DNA of 64,000 nucleotides from Durusdinium trenchii (GCA_963970005.1 CAXAMN010023306.1:274159-338158); one strand, 5' to 3'. Positions 1 to 10,658 are shown, numbered from the stretch's first letter. Notes: generated from the sequence alone by a model not told the origin. Numbers and translations: made by a program.

Positions 1-159
1 GGTTCGCCGCCGGCAGTGTCGCCAACAGTGACCTGTCAAGAGTTTTGGGCCACATGCACAACATGCTCCAGCAAACATACCAAGTTGATAAAACCAGCCA
101 CAAGCCATGGCTATCCCAAAGGTCATCCCAACCTTCCGATTCAAAGCAGATTGTTTTCA

Positions 160-281
160 CCTCTTGGGCCGCGACTCCAACGGCGGCTGGCCGGCCCCTT
201 CGCCCGGCGTGTCCCAAGGAGCGTCATCGGGCGCCCAGCTGCAGCACGGAGGTGGAGATCGCCCAAGCGAGGTGGGAAGCA
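160..281 (+). CDS. Candidate GC-rich exon, frame undecided
   Basis: A GC-rich patch near the left edge stands out from AT-richer flanks and is open in all three forward frames. One frame contains STEVEIAQARWEALVN, a plausible helix; another is Gly/Ser/Pro-rich with high third-position GC. A GCGAG|GTGGGA step near 272 could be a donor. The gene cannot be named, and the frame cannot be decided from one exon. It probably belongs to a gene that starts outside the window. Confidence 0.2.
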
Positions 282-892
282 TTGGTCAACATGAGCCTTG
301 GCTGCCAAAGTGCTGCCTTGGCCTCTCTGTTTTGCCCGTTGCTCGGCATGAGTTTATGTCATGGGTTCTTTTTCTCGGAACATGTCATCAAACAGAACGA
401 AACTGTTCTGCGTATGGCTTGCTCTCCCAGAGATTGAATGTGTATGTCCAGAAGGCGATGCTTGTTCAAATGCAATGTGCGTTACCTCACCGTCACCTGC
501 AAGTATTCACGTTTACCATGAAAGAATGCAGGCAATGTGCAGCAACTAGCAGTGTTTTTCCTCATGCCAGTTTCGCATATGATAATGATCAATAATGTGA
601 TATAACAATATATTATATATAGATGCATAATTAGTATAGATGCCTTGGTTAGCACTAAAGTAGTCAGCTGGAATCCAGTGTCCATGTTAGTGACAAAACC
701 TGGGTGAAACATTGTGATTCTTTACACAGACAAACGTTGTTTGATTCCACTGATTTTTTTGCAAAGTCCATGCAAGTCGCCTGATCAATGATGGGCAAGT
801 CTTTTAATGTCGTTAAGTGGAAAACTTGGAAACCCAAGAGGAGAGTGTGCCCAGGAAGTGAATTTTCCGCGAGGGGGTTCTAACCCCACATT

Positions 893-1690
893 CCGTTCCC
901 GGAAACCCTGCGTGGTGCGGGAATTTCTGCGCACGATTAGGATCGAGCTTGAAGAGCAAGCGCGGGCAAGAGATGTCGCTGAGCTGCGAAAGCTGCTCGA
1001 ACAAGCGAGTGCCTTGGATGGGATTGTTGTTGCCCATGTTGAGCCCGCTGAAGCGTTGGCAATGGTTGATGTAGGAAGTCTTAGGAAGTCTTTTGCCAAA
1101 GCACATTTTCCCGTTTTTAAGCCATGCCGTTTCACGCATGCAGTTCTAGCATTCAGCCGTACTCCTGCTTTACAGCCAAGGCAGAACACAACGGTCCAAT
1201 TTGGATGAGAATGCAATGTGCTTCGTTTCTTTGATTTATTGAATGCCAACATGCAACATGACTGTTTCTGGCTGTTCAGTGCTTCCCGCGTGAAGTTGGA
1301 TTTGAGGAAGCAAGTCTGGCCAAGCTGCGCTCCGAGTGGGAGGGAGCCTTCAACCAGATTAAAGTCTCTTGGCCAGATGAGTGGTAACAGCAATCTGCAA
1401 TTTGAATTTGATTCTGTGGTCGGTCCGTTGCTTCCTGGTGTCAGGACAAGTTGACGAAGCAAGAGGAGGCCATCAAAGACTTGGCTTCAAGGTGGCGAGT
1501 GTTTCATGAGGGTGTGAATTTCTTTACTTTTGCTGGAATAGGCTGTCGAGTGAAAGACATTTTTTGTTTAGCAGGACCTGCGTGTGGCATAGGTGTGTCA
1601 TTTCGTCCCAACATGGGCTTCCATGCTGGTAGACCTGCCAGGCCCTCCAGCAAGGAGTTTGATGACCTCAAGGCTTCAGTAAATTGGTGA
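893..1690 (+). CDS. Unknown helical protein, candidate multi-exon segments
   Basis: Not recognised as a family. Within an open stretch beginning near 893, residues such as IRIELEEQARARDVAELRKL and LEQASALDGIVVAHVEPAEA look like an amphipathic helical protein. A second segment starts after GTTCAG at 1280 and reads CFPREVGFEEASLAKLRSEW, with a stop at 1385-1387. A third, about 1447-1493 after GTGTCAG, reads DKLTKQEEAIKDLASR. A fourth, about 1640-1687, ends just before GTGAGT. The A/E/L/R bias, good acceptors and one strong donor support one + strand gene. Junction phases do not all agree, so the exon ends are uncertain. The 225-codon antisense frame over the same bases (785-1462) is Ser-rich and is best explained as the shadow of these codons. 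Further possible exons lie at 2481-2756. Confidence 0.35.
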
Positions 1691-2973
1691 GTTGGTGCGG
1701 TGCACTGCGGTAAGCTTGGTGAGTGGTGTGCTTCTTGAAGATCTAGTCATTTGCAGAATGGTCTGTTTGGTTGTCAAGTTGCAAGTCTTTGGGTATTTTA
1801 ATTTGTAATTTTGGGGCTGTCAAGAGCGTGTTGCTAACATTGAAATCATTGTTGCCCGAAAGAATCTAAAAGATGTGAAGTCCATGATACTCGTAATTAT
1901 TCCATGATGCTCGGAACAGCACTGCCGGACACTGAGTGATCAGGCAGGCTGTTACGCGGTCACTAACAGAAACAATAGCAAACAAAGCCGTTCATTGTTG
2001 GATCAACAAGAACACATTCGAACTTTCCGTGCTGTTTCCGGCTTTCTCTGCGCAGGCCAAGAGCGATTTGTTTGCCACAGCCATGGATGCGAATCTTGGC
2101 ACAGCATTTCTGTTTTGCGCTTGAAGCATGTGGGAAACATTTGATGGCAGTGATGTTGATGTGATGCTGTGATGCAGAATTGGAGCATTCCGACCATTTT
2201 CTCCCACCATACATTCCAGTTGAGTGGCTTGGCCAAGGATGTCTTCCAAGCTTGAGCATGGCCTTGACACCATGGAGGCATGCTACACTTCAGCTTGTTA
2301 AACTGAACGGCATGTTTGCAATTCTTGAGTTATGACAAGACCATGCTGCAAGACATTGTTGGTGCCCTCCCTGATCACTAGACATTTGACATCGTGCCTT
2401 GAGTTGAAGGTCTTGAAAGGGCCTTTGCTCACTTCAGTCGCGGTACCAGCTGCAGCTGAAGGCCTTTTGTGGGTGTCTTCAGATCACGGGCAACTCATTC
2501 AAAAAAGCCTTTGGCACAAGCTCTAGCAGGAGTGAGCCACAAACAGGCGCAGTGTGGCAAGAAGCACAAGACATCAAAAAACCAATATCAGCGGGGCCAA
2601 CCAGATCGATGGGGGCCTTGGCATGCTAGTCAGATTTATCGACGATGCTGGCAGCGCCCACAGGCAATCGCCTTTCTCAAAGCCTGGCGCATGCTAAGAG
2701 CCAGGACGCTCTTGGGGAGAGTTACTTGGCAAGCAGGACAATTGCAAAATTGATTTAGCCTCGAAGCAGTTCTTGGGAATTGATAGAAGAATCACTCGCA
2801 ATGATTGCCCATTGACACTATGAAATTCCAGCAACCTTTTATATATTATATGTGTTTTTTTTTGTGTGTGAGTTTTTTGCTAATGCCAGCGCCCCGTTTT
2901 CGATCAAGAAACAGTTTCTCCGACCACGACCCGACCGTTCATCAGACTTTAGTGTGACCGGTGAGGTGCACAG

Positions 2974-3174
2974 CATCGGCGGACCAACAGCTCTTCGCCC
3001 ATCAGCAGGAATGCCTACGCACGACTTAGCCCTGGCAAGTCGCACACGATTAGTGTCATGCCAGATGCAAGAACTCCTGTTTTACCGCAGAGCCTCGGGT
3101 CGATGTACTGCTCGTCGTGCGAAGATTGCGGAATGTGCGAAGATTGCTATCTGATGCGATGCGTAGATCATTGA
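2974..3174 (+). CDS. Cysteine-rich C-terminal segment, unknown
   Basis: A frame without an ATG opens after a GCACAG acceptor and ends with a TGA at 3172-3174. Its last residues include MYCSSCEDCGMCEDCYLMRC, four C-x2-C-like pairs in 20 residues. Such spacing can bind zinc or form disulfides, but no family is recognised. A second forward frame over the same bases is also open for 100 codons, so the assignment is tentative. Confidence 0.22.
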   Translation, partial: HRRTNSSSPISRNAYARLSPGKSHTISVMPDARTPVLPQSLGSMYCSSCEDCGMCEDCYLMRCVDH

Positions 3175-3472
3175 TGATAATTGTATGTATGGATGATTAT
3201 GGATGGATGAGATGGCCATCATTGTATGTATGACATGGTGCACACGAGTCGAAGACTGACTTCACGCCAAAGCTCAATGCATGGACTTCCCAGGAAGAAG
3301 ACTAGTGACTAGTTGACCCGTCACAGTTCCAACAGTTTTTGATGCTGGTACCCTAGGGCACCGTATGGGACTGCCATGAGCTGTTGCACTCAATGTGATA
3401 CAGTATAAGTACACACACATTAGTATAACATTATAGTCAATATGTGCAGTATAATTCATTTGGGCAACATAA

Positions 3473-3658
3473 TGGCGTGTTGCCGACCTTCATCGACACT
3501 GTTTACCGAGGAAGGTACCGTCCTTGGTGACTCCACTGGTGCCGGGGCTGGGCTTGGGTCGCCTGGCTCGGGAAGGCACCACCGGAAGTTTGCCCGACAC
3601 CAAGGTGGAGCTCCTCGGCAAAAAGATAGATGGAAGAGGGGTCACATTTCCGATTTAG
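3473..3658 (+). CDS. Unknown exon with C-terminal stop
   Basis: A forward frame without an ATG runs 61 codons to a TAG at 3656-3658. It reads GLGLGRLAREGTTGSLPDTK followed by VELLGKKIDGRGV, with high third-position GC. The longer ATG-started frame in the same place (3442-3933) is less protein-like. The downstream part 3664-3930 is also open on the minus strand with a Lys/Arg/Glu-rich product, so the strand there is uncertain. Function unknown. Confidence 0.3.
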   Translation, partial: WRVADLHRHCLPRKVPSLVTPLVPGLGLGRLAREGTTGSLPDTKVELLGKKIDGRGVTFPI

Positions 3659-4024
3659 GTCATTCAGTCAGCATGTTTCTTTGGTTCCTGAGAATGTTTC
3701 GTCGCATCCTTTTTGCGTTTTGGACATGTGCTCCCGGACGCATCACCCTCCTCAAAGATGAGTCTCTCAAGCTGTTCTTTAGTCTCCGATTTGGGCCGAG
3801 GAGACCGACGCCGGAGCCTCCGCGGATCATGGCTGCTGCCAGGTTGTCGCCAGCAATGACGTGGCTTCCATGCATTCATAGTGGACGTAGAAGCTCCACA
3901 AATGGACTTTGTAGAGATACCCTGATACACTGAAAGCTAAGCAGGTTTAAAAAAGCAGGGGTGGAATGTGCTAGTTACTGTATAGGTCCATGCCAGATGA
4001 CTGGAGGGGCTGAAGAGGCTCAAG

Positions 4025-4120
4025 ATGTCCATCCTTCTTGCCGGCTCTACTCACAGGTACCGGGCAGTGCAGACGCCAGTGAAGGGAAAGGACTGGAAGA
4101 GTGTGAACGAGGAAGTTTAA
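4025..4120 (+). CDS. Short ATG-started segment, unknown
   Basis: An ATG at 4025 begins MSILLAGSTHRYRAVQTPVK, continuing GKDWKSVNEEV to a TAA at 4118. Third positions are GC-rich, and an AAG acceptor-like step immediately precedes the ATG. It is only 31 codons long and is either a small exon or a chance frame. A competing forward frame over the same bases (ending with a TGA near 4130) is also open. No family is recognised. Confidence 0.25.
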   Translation: MSILLAGSTHRYRAVQTPVKGKDWKSVNEEV

Positions 4121-4633
4121 TGGACGTGTGAATGAGTGTGATGTTATTATGTTTGTTTCACCTTGAATTGAACTTCCGGTTTTGAACATCACCAGACTCA
4201 GGGTGCTAACAGTGCTGTTTTTTGACCAACAAAGCGCGATCATTTTGACATATTTTGACATACGTCTTGTGGCAAAGACGTGCTGTCCAGGACTTCACTC
4301 CCTTTGTGGTGCCGCCCACTCCGCCGTGACACAGCAAAACAAGACGCACTTGTTCATTGTGAGTATTATTCAAGGATTTGGATCCTCTCTGATTCAGTCC
4401 GATAGCACCATCACTGCCGCCTTCAATTCCAAGGCAAGCGCGCTTTGTGTCACCTGCACCCTTCACATCACGACAAATGAAGGAGAGGTCTTGAGGAAGA
4501 CTTGAAGGGCTACGGCCAAGCTCGTGTTTGGCTCATTCTATTGTGTTGCATTTGCGGTATACACATATACAGTCATATACACATTGTGTTTGATTAAGAG
4601 GGTTGCGCATCACAGTCATAGAATCTACTCTAT

Positions 4634-4777
4634 ATGGGCCTAAGGCCTAAAGAGTTGGGGATTGGTGATGCCAGAACTCACGCTGAAGGAGTCCGAGTTG
4701 ATCCTCAGGACTCCAAATGCAAAGATCAGGAGCCTTTGATACCAGGAGAATGTCCTTCACTCGAGAGTTTTTTGTGA
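4634..4777 (+). CDS. Small ATG-started ORF of 47 residues
   Basis: The frame starts MGLRPKELGIGDARTHAEGV and ends with a TGA at 4775-4777. It is acidic and soluble-looking, with no membrane segment. A TAG lies four codons upstream in the same frame, so the ATG is either a true start or the segment is an exon with an acceptor near it. No homologue is recognised. Chance cannot be excluded at this length. Confidence 0.27.
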   Translation: MGLRPKELGIGDARTHAEGVRVDPQDSKCKDQEPLIPGECPSLESFL

Positions 4778-5243
4778 GTCGTGAATGACATGTCGATTCA
4801 TTCCATGGAGTTATGATGCTGAACACTCAAACAAGTGTAGTTGCGAGGGGGGCATGCGCTTGCTGGTCATAGTGAAAGGCTTGTCTAGTAATGCAGCTAA
4901 TTTTCTTTTTGACTCCTGTGACTGCTGGTTTTCAATGCTCACAGGAGGGTGTGGAGAATTTACAGATGAAGGTTTGTGAAATTCTTGCAGGTTTGGTGGC
5001 TGTGATTCAGCCCAGAGCCTTTAAGAGCTCCTTGGGCTTTTCAGGCCTGGCCAGATGCCTTTTCCTGGCACCTCTGACCTAGCGATCAGGAAGCTCCAGA
5101 TGCTTGAAGTGATAGTGATGTAAAGTGGGATGCTCACCCGAACGTCTTCGTAAGATCCAGATGATGTGGAAAGGAGCTTTGTATTAGATGTCCTCCCTGG
5201 ATGTGTGGCCACAACATTCGTTTCCATTGGCCGCTGTGGACAG

Positions 5244-5401
5244 GGAGAAGTTCCTGCACTAAATTCGGAGGAATTATTGGCTGAGAAGCTGCGAGTCTCC
5301 AATCGAAGACTGCCACCAGTGTCTTATGCACGAGGAGGAGAACAAAAAGGGGCTCCAAAGGCCCAAGACATGACAGCCTGTGAGTTCGGGCGGCTGAACA
5401 G
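5244..5401 (+). CDS. Candidate internal exon, unknown
   Basis: Bounded by a GGACAG acceptor and an AACAG|GTGATC donor, this 158-nt segment reads ALNSEELLAEKLRVSNRRLP and then a Gly/Lys-rich stretch before CEFGRLN. Both splice signals are good and the frame is open across the exon. The function is unknown. The opposite strand is also open here (5021-5302), but lacks matching splice signals. Confidence 0.33.
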
Positions 5402-6419
5402 GTGATCAACGGTGATTATATGCTCAGACAAACTTCAGATCATTGGGATGATAGATCGGCATAGAATCCTAGAATCAAACGTACATAAATAATCATCTAC
5501 ATATATATATATAGCATAGATTATATACATAGAGAGAGACCCATTGAACATGTTGAATGTTGTTTTACATCAGCTTGGACTGCCTCTCACTGTAGATTGG
5601 AGGGCCCACCGACTGAGCACGGTGTCGTCACCGAGTTGGTGTTTGCTGTGAACAATGCAAAGTGAGCAGAGTGCAGCTGTCTTATTTTACATCTAGTTAT
5701 ATACTGCCGCTTGATGCTGCCTGCCCGCAAGGGTCTATGAAATGGGCAACTTGTCTGGTATTTGTGACTGGAGTGGTGGCAGTCAATAGGCTATGCGGCT
5801 ATACTATAGTGTTTTTTGTGGTTTGTTGTGCCAAGGTCGTCACGCCGAAGCCTGTCTTGGCTCTCTCAAACATGAATAGACCAGTGGAACCATGCACAAA
5901 CTACTGAAATCAATCCTAAAGCCAAACCACAAGACTAGCTGACTAGGTGTGCCACTCACCCGTCCCAGAGTGTTCCATGGTCCATAATGTTCCATCATTT
6001 GAGTTGCTGATGCTGATTCATGCTGCTTGACATGACCTGAGCCACCACAAGCAACTAGACCTATCTGGCATTCAACTGCTTCAAGCAATTGAGAAATAGA
6101 CAGCACATGCAAGAAGTGACGCGCACTGACCGCGCGAACCAAGCAACTCCCAACGGTTGGATTTTTAATACAATTGCCAGCCAAGTCTTTCATGCTCCAC
6201 GTCATGCGATACCGTCGATGGAGGCTCGGCTTGTTGGAAATACCCTCCTCCTAGCGGCACCTACACACTGCAGAGGTAGAACCTACATTGTGACATTGCC
6301 ACAGGTCGCTCAGGAACACTGTGTCTTAATCAAACTTCCAACAACAAGTTGTTGACCATTGAAGGCTTCACTTCTTGCACTAGAGTTTGCTGTTGCCTCA
6401 CACATGTCACGTCATGCAG

Positions 6420-6959
6420 GTTCATCCCGAGGTGATTGGCCGTGAGGCGCCGCAAGCACTATTCACTAACAGCATTTTTGGGCTAGCAATGATATGCTTT
6501 CCAGACGCTTGTGATCGCACTAGCCAATTGGATGAGTGGTGCTAACATGATTTGACTGCAGAAGCCACTGGCGAGCGAGATCGAACGGGGTGATTGTGTT
6601 CGGTTTTCTGGGAAGGACATCTCACGCGAGCATTCTTTCGGTGGGGATGAGGAGGAGGCATGGATTGGCCTATCATTCCAATTGCTGTGTACCGTTCACG
6701 ACGCCCTGTATCGTCCTGTTTTCTAAAAACTTCATAAAGTGTATGGCACACTTCCAAGAACATTAGCAAAACGCAAACAAACCATGACCCAACAGGAAGT
6801 GTACATAAACAGGCAAGCCGAGGCAGCCAAGGGACAGGAAATCAACAGAACTGTCTAGAAACACTCCGTTGCCAGGATGACCTTTCTCCTGATGTGGTGC
6901 CTTCTGAGCGGAGCTTGCCTCGGCTCACCCATGTGCGCCGGCAGCTCCACAAGCACGAG
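6420..6959 (+). CDS. Unknown multi-exon gene with three good exon candidates
   Basis: Exon one follows CATGCAG at 6420 and reads VHPEVIGREAPQALFTNSIF, with a stop at 6543. Exon two follows TGACTGCAG at 6562 and reads KPLASEIERGDCVRFSGKDI then REHSFGGDEEEAWIGLSF, with a stop at 6724. Exon three is the best defined: acceptor GTTGCCAG at 6875, donor CACGAG|GTGAGG at 6959, exactly 28 codons, reading DDLSPDVVPSERSLPRLTHV. The three lie in order on the + strand, but the exact donors of the first two are not settled. A possible further exon is 7261-7325. No family is recognised. Confidence 0.4.
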
Positions 6960-7311
6960 GTGAGGTGATGGGTGTAAAGGACCCACTTCTCCAAAGTGAA
7001 GTCAGGTGGAGCAAACAAGATGCAAACAGACATGCGGACTCTGCGGCGTTGACGAGGTCACCATTTTTGGGAGTCGTGTGTGTGTGTGATTGTGTGATTG
7101 TGTGTGTGTTTGTTCAGGGGCCACTGCAAGGGGTAAGTAACGGTATGCAAAGGTATGCAACTTTGTGTGGATAGACGGGTGCATAGATGGGCCCGTTCTC
7201 AAATGTTCAACTCATGAACTGTACCACCCTGATAGCTCAAGGGACGCCCTCAGAGCACAGGTTTCGCAAGACAGTTCCTCCTGAAGTTGGTGAATCGCTT
7301 GAAGTGCACAG

Positions 7312-7712
7312 TTGACATCAGATGACACTTTGGAAATTGATGGTGCCAGGAGCCCACAGAGATCGCTGTTGACAGCTGGCGGCCAAGTTTACAGAGAGTT
7401 AGAACTTCACTTTTTGGACCGCGGAAAGAACATGGCGGTCACTGCTTGGACTACTTGATGGATTTGAGTCGGACCTCAACTGATGGTTCTTGATCTTCCC
7501 AAATCCTCACAGGGGGTCACCGATCTTGTTTTGCTTTTGTCACTCAAACCCATGTCATCATGAGCAGCCTTAGCCCCAAGGTGACGATGGTGAAGAGTCA
7601 ACCTTGGTGGCGCATGTTTGAGCCTCAAGCGACCGCGCTCCAACGCATGCCCAGCCGTGGGGCATCATTCGAAGTCAAGATGCCCTGGGCAACGATAACA
7701 CAAGCACAAGGA
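7312..7712 (+). CDS. Candidate exons of an unknown gene
   Basis: After GTGCACAG, the frame from 7312 reads LTSDDTLEIDGARSPQRSLL and GGQVYRELELHFLDRGKNMA, ending at a TGA at 7456-7458. A second open segment, from an ATG at 7560, reads MSSLSPKVTMVKSQPWWRMF and ALQRMPSRGASFEVKMPWAT. Both are soluble-looking with fair third-position GC. Whether they join is not known. Together they may continue the gene at 6420-6959. Confidence 0.3.
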
Positions 7713-7947
7713 GAGGATGTTATCACATTTGCATCATTTTCATTCCTTTTGCATCTATATGCATCTTATACGAGCAGCGGAGGCTGCCATTGGCTGCCAT
7801 TTGCGATGGTAGTCCATAACCCTTGCGACAGTCGCGGTTGCAGAACAGAAAATCAGGCGATTGAATCCAGCTTTAGGGGCACCCCTTGCCGACAAAAGCA
7901 ACCAGTCAACCTAATAGGCCAATAAAGATCTTACAGTTGACCTCTAG

Positions 7948-8119
7948 TCTAGTCAAGTGCCCGACAGCGTTACAAACCTGAGGCGAACCACAAGGACACT
8001 GAGGCGTGGGAACTTCTGGAAATTAATGTTGTCGGGTGAAGTATGAAGAACTGGACCAGTTCATGTCCCGCACTTGCATTGCTGAGAGCCCAGATCATGA
8101 CCAAATCAGTGTGCGATAG
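7948..8119 (+). CDS. Two overlapping candidate exon frames
   Basis: A frame from 7948 to a TGA at 8044-8046 reads DSVTNLRRTTRTLRRGNFWK. A second frame from about 8036 to a TAG at 8117-8119 reads VKYEELDQFMSRTCIAESPD. They overlap by about ten bases in different frames, so either one is a chance opening, or a one-base change or a splice near 8036 (GGTGAAG is donor-like) links them. Function unknown. Confidence 0.25.
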
Positions 8120-8314
8120 TGTGCGAGGGTCTCGAAGTCTTCGGACTTCAGGATTCATTGGAGTCAGAGAGGCCCTACGTCCATCAATGTCCTAGGTCCA
8201 TCTAGGTCCACTAGGCAATAGTGAATGACTAAGACGCCACACAAGCGCACCTGGACAAAATAGACTATATAATAGATGTTTGTGTATATTGTGTATGTAA
8301 AATATAGCAGCTAG

Positions 8315-8678
8315 CAGTTTTACCAGAATCGCTGGACAAATGTCGCGACTGGTTCATAAATGTGCCGTGAAACGACATGCTCCTTGCAAAGAGACGGCGA
8401 AGCGTGTCCTTTCGCAGGAGCGGCCCAAGATTACGGTCTGGGCAGCTTCATCCAATCTGGTGTGGTGACCTTAGTCGAGTGGGGTCCGAGCCGGAGCGAT
8501 AGTTCGACGCATCCCGCTTGGGAACGCTGTACCGCTGAATGCCAAGGACTTGTATGGTCGGGGCAAGTGTGCTGAGCTTGCCGCGCATGGTGGCAAACAA
8601 TGGCTGGGCCACAGTCTAAGCCTGTATCTGCAGTACTGGTCTGGCTTCAGAGCAGGGCATCACGCCCGTTATGTTTAA
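8315..8678 (+). pseudogene. Coding-like frame interrupted by TGA and TAG two codons apart
   Basis: One forward frame reads FTRIAGQMSRLVHKCAVKRH and VLSQERPKITVWAASSNLVW. It meets TGA (8463-8465) and TAG (8469-8474 region), then continues in the same frame as GVRAGAIVRRIPLGNAVPLN and ELAAHGGKQWLGHSLSLYLQ to a TAA at 8676-8678. Both halves have coding-like composition and third-position GC. The two stops lie in a 15-nt stretch that starts with GT and ends with AG and is a multiple of three. This is either decay or a very small removable segment. The family is not recognised. Confidence 0.33.
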
Positions 8679-8685
8679 GGACTAT

Positions 8686-8735
8686 GATATATTTTTAATA
8701 TATATATATATAAATTATATATATATATAGTCTAA
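8686..8735. repeat. TA microsatellite
   Basis: Runs of TATATATATA separated by short breaks. Similar TA tracts occur at 5500, 15305-15375, 22980, 33165, 33297, 40130, 45970 and 58470, all outside coding-like segments. Confidence 0.9.
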
Positions 8736-8837
8736 CTATATGACTACATTATGATAATTACGAGTTTTGGACACTATGGTGAATTCAAAGAATTGGAGAG
8801 TTCACCTGCCATCTTGTATTATATATATTCTTCGAAG

Positions 8838-9023
8838 CCCCTCCTGGTTAAGCTCGCCTGGAGGCCCGAGCTTGGAGTGCGTTCTGAGGCCTTGGGCCCC
8901 GGCATGGTGTTACTTGCTGGCTTCGTCTCCTATCAAGCTTGCACCATGGTTTGGGGCTCTCAGCTCACCGAGCAGCAACATTCGTCCCTACTCCCAGTGA
9001 CACACTGTGAGCTAGAAACATGA
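8838..9023 (+). CDS. Candidate C-terminal exon, unknown
   Basis: The reading frame from about 8838 gives KPLLVKLAWRPELGVRSEAL and GPGMVLLAGFVSYQACTMVW, then a polar tail ending at a TGA at 9021-9023. Third-position GC is high throughout, unlike the AT-rich sequence just upstream (8680-8760, TA microsatellite). A weakly hydrophobic middle could be membrane-associated. A second forward frame over the same bases is also open. Confidence 0.35.
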   Translation, partial: PLLVKLAWRPELGVRSEALGPGMVLLAGFVSYQACTMVWGSQLTEQQHSSLLPVTHCELET

Positions 9024-9144
9024 CATGGATGCCAATCGGTGCTTTCTCCATTTCAGTCAAGCAGCTGTTTTGCGCTCATCACACCCAAAAGTTTGTGCAA
9101 AGAACGAACCCTCACTATGTTTTCTAAACACAGTTTTTGGCGTG

Positions 9145-9551
9145 CAGGGGTGTTTGTATGAAGCCCGACCAGCTAGCAAAAACTGAGATTTCTTCGACCC
9201 TATCCTCGGGCACCCGGGATTTGCTGAGGTGGATCAGGCAATGGACCACCTGGCCGATACCTACGGACAACATCCCAGAAACATTGGCTTCGATCTCAGC
9301 TGGGAATGTGCTGCATGAATCGGAGAAAGACTTGAGCCTCCACAGAGTGGCGTTGGTCTGTTTCAGTGTCCCCAACCGAATGAAACAATGATCACCCCAA
9401 ACCCATACGCTTAGATAGATCCCTGTTCCGACCGCTCAGGAGATGTTGTTCAGGACCGCGGATTCTGGAGTATGATAGGAGTGCAGAGAAGAAGTTCAGA
9501 AGCTTCCTATTGGCTACATGGAATCTCCCGGATACTGAAGACAAAGCTTGA
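9145..9551 (+). pseudogene. Coding-like frame with two in-frame TGA codons, plus a further exon
   Basis: One frame runs from 9145 to a TAG at 9412-9414 with TGA at 9184-9186 and 9316-9318. Between and around the stops it reads DFFDPILGHPGFAEVDQAMD, HLADTYGQHPRNIGFDLSWE and PQSGVGLFQCPQPNE, all coding-like. The ATG-started frame over the same bases (from 9137) is also open and is the main alternative. A separate segment after TTGTTCAG at 9454 reads PRILEYDRSAEKKFRSFLLA and ends with a TGA at 9549-9551. Function unknown. Confidence 0.3.
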
Positions 9552-9861
9552 ACCTCCTACATGAGCCCGTGAACTACTGCCTGTTTCTACGGTAGTCGCA
9601 GGGAGTGGCAAACTGCTTTAGATTCTTCTTTCCTTAGCTTGAAGGAGTGTTTTGGTCAGCGTGGGAGACGAGCTGCTGCTTGATAGCACCCCATCGGGCA
9701 TCTGAGACATGAGACTGTATCCGCGGATAACAGCCTTTTGGTCCACGCGTGCCATCGCTCGTGGCTGGTCCAAGGTTCTATTTCTTACTTGTGTTTTTCA
9801 GATTAGCCTCTCGGCTTGCTAATTCTCCATTTGTCAAAAATGACATGCTTGCCGCTTTGCT

Positions 9862-9956
9862 GCTAGTAGGTTGGAGGCCATCGCTTCTAGGCTGGAGGCC
9901 ATCGCTAGAAGGTGGGAGGCCCTCGCTATTGGGTTGGAGGCCATCGCTGTTAGGAG
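9862..9956. repeat. GGTTGGAGGCCATCGCT modular repeat, four units
   Basis: Four degenerate units of about 21 bases (AGGTTGGAGGCCATCGCTTCT and variants) in tandem. This is the same orientation as the arrays at 28552, 33198 and 35500, and the reverse of those at 23244, 32874 and 59916. In translation they give repeated WRPSLLG-type residues, which explains the odd ORF 9749-10216. Confidence 0.88.
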
Positions 9957-10068
9957 AGCTATTCGCTACTTTGGCCTGTAATGAAATGGTCGATCATGTT
10001 TCAGAGTTTCAGTTCCGGCTCCCCTGTATTCCCATTTGGAATGTGGGGCTCCGTAGCCTGAAAGGCAA

Positions 10069-10404
10069 GTGTGGCGTTTACTTTGTTGTCATCGGCGCCA
10101 ATTTGAATTACGCCTTGGATGGCATGACGCAGCGTCAATGGGCATTAACAGGCCGTTTGACATCATGCTCACACAGGATGCCCAAGCATTTTCCACCTTT
10201 GACACTTCCCGCTTAAGACCCGTGTCCCACAAGTTGCCGAATGTGGCATTGTCAGGTGCCCTGCTTTGCATGCGATTGATGTTTGTGCAAGACATCACAG
10301 TGATCTCTCGATGGTGTGGGTCCCAAGTGCTTGAAGGATACGGGGATGAGGCAGCACCGCCAGAAGGGTGGGTGTGTTTTGTTGTAGATTCAGGCCCCGG
10401 CTGA
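10069..10404 (+). CDS. Unknown 111-codon ORF
   Basis: The most coding-like part runs from near 10135 and reads MGINRPFDIMLTQDAQAFST, then LPNVALSGALLCMRLMFVQD, then QVLEGYGDEAAPPEG, ending at a TGA at 10402. Third-position GC is good, and a CACACAG acceptor and a TTGTCAG|GTGCC step are present. A rival frame earlier in the span reads GVYFVVIGANLNYALDGM. A modular repeat array ends 110 bases upstream. No family is recognised. Confidence 0.38.
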   Translation: MWRLLCCHRRQFELRLGWHDAASMGINRPFDIMLTQDAQAFSTFDTSRLRPVSHKLPNVALSGALLCMRLMFVQDITVISRWCGSQVLEGYGDEAAPPEGWVCFVVDSGPG

Positions 10405-10530
10405 AGTTGAGGGGTGGGAAATGAATGGGCTCAACCCGGTTGTTTAACCGTTAACCAAGAAGTTCAGTGGTGGATGAATGGCTCCATTTGCTGAGGTCTT
10501 TCATCGGAAGCTTGGCCAGACATCTGAATG

Positions 10531-10658
10531 GCTAGGGGCTCCTGGCATCGCTACTAGGAACAAGAAGCTACTAGGGCCGGGCTCCTGGCCGTACTACTAG
10601 GAGCAAGGACACTACTAGGGGCTCCTGGCATCGCTACTAGGAACAAGAAGCTACTAGG
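10531..10658. repeat. GGCTCCTGGCATCGCTACTAG modular repeat array
   Basis: Units GGGGCTCCTGGCATCGCTAC, TAGGAACAAGAAGCTACTAG and GGAGCAAGGACACTACTAG alternate. The first and last thirds are near-identical copies about 88 bases apart. This is the second micro-repeat family of the window. Confidence 0.88.

Noticed and set aside
785-1462. 225-codon minus ORF
   Set aside because: Its Ser/Ala-rich middle is the antisense of a Glu/Ala/Leu-rich forward helix, a common shadow of GC-biased coding DNA.
9749-10216. 155-codon ORF with tandem WRPSLLG-like residues
   Set aside because: The repeats are the translated micro-repeat array at 9862-9956, not a protein repeat.
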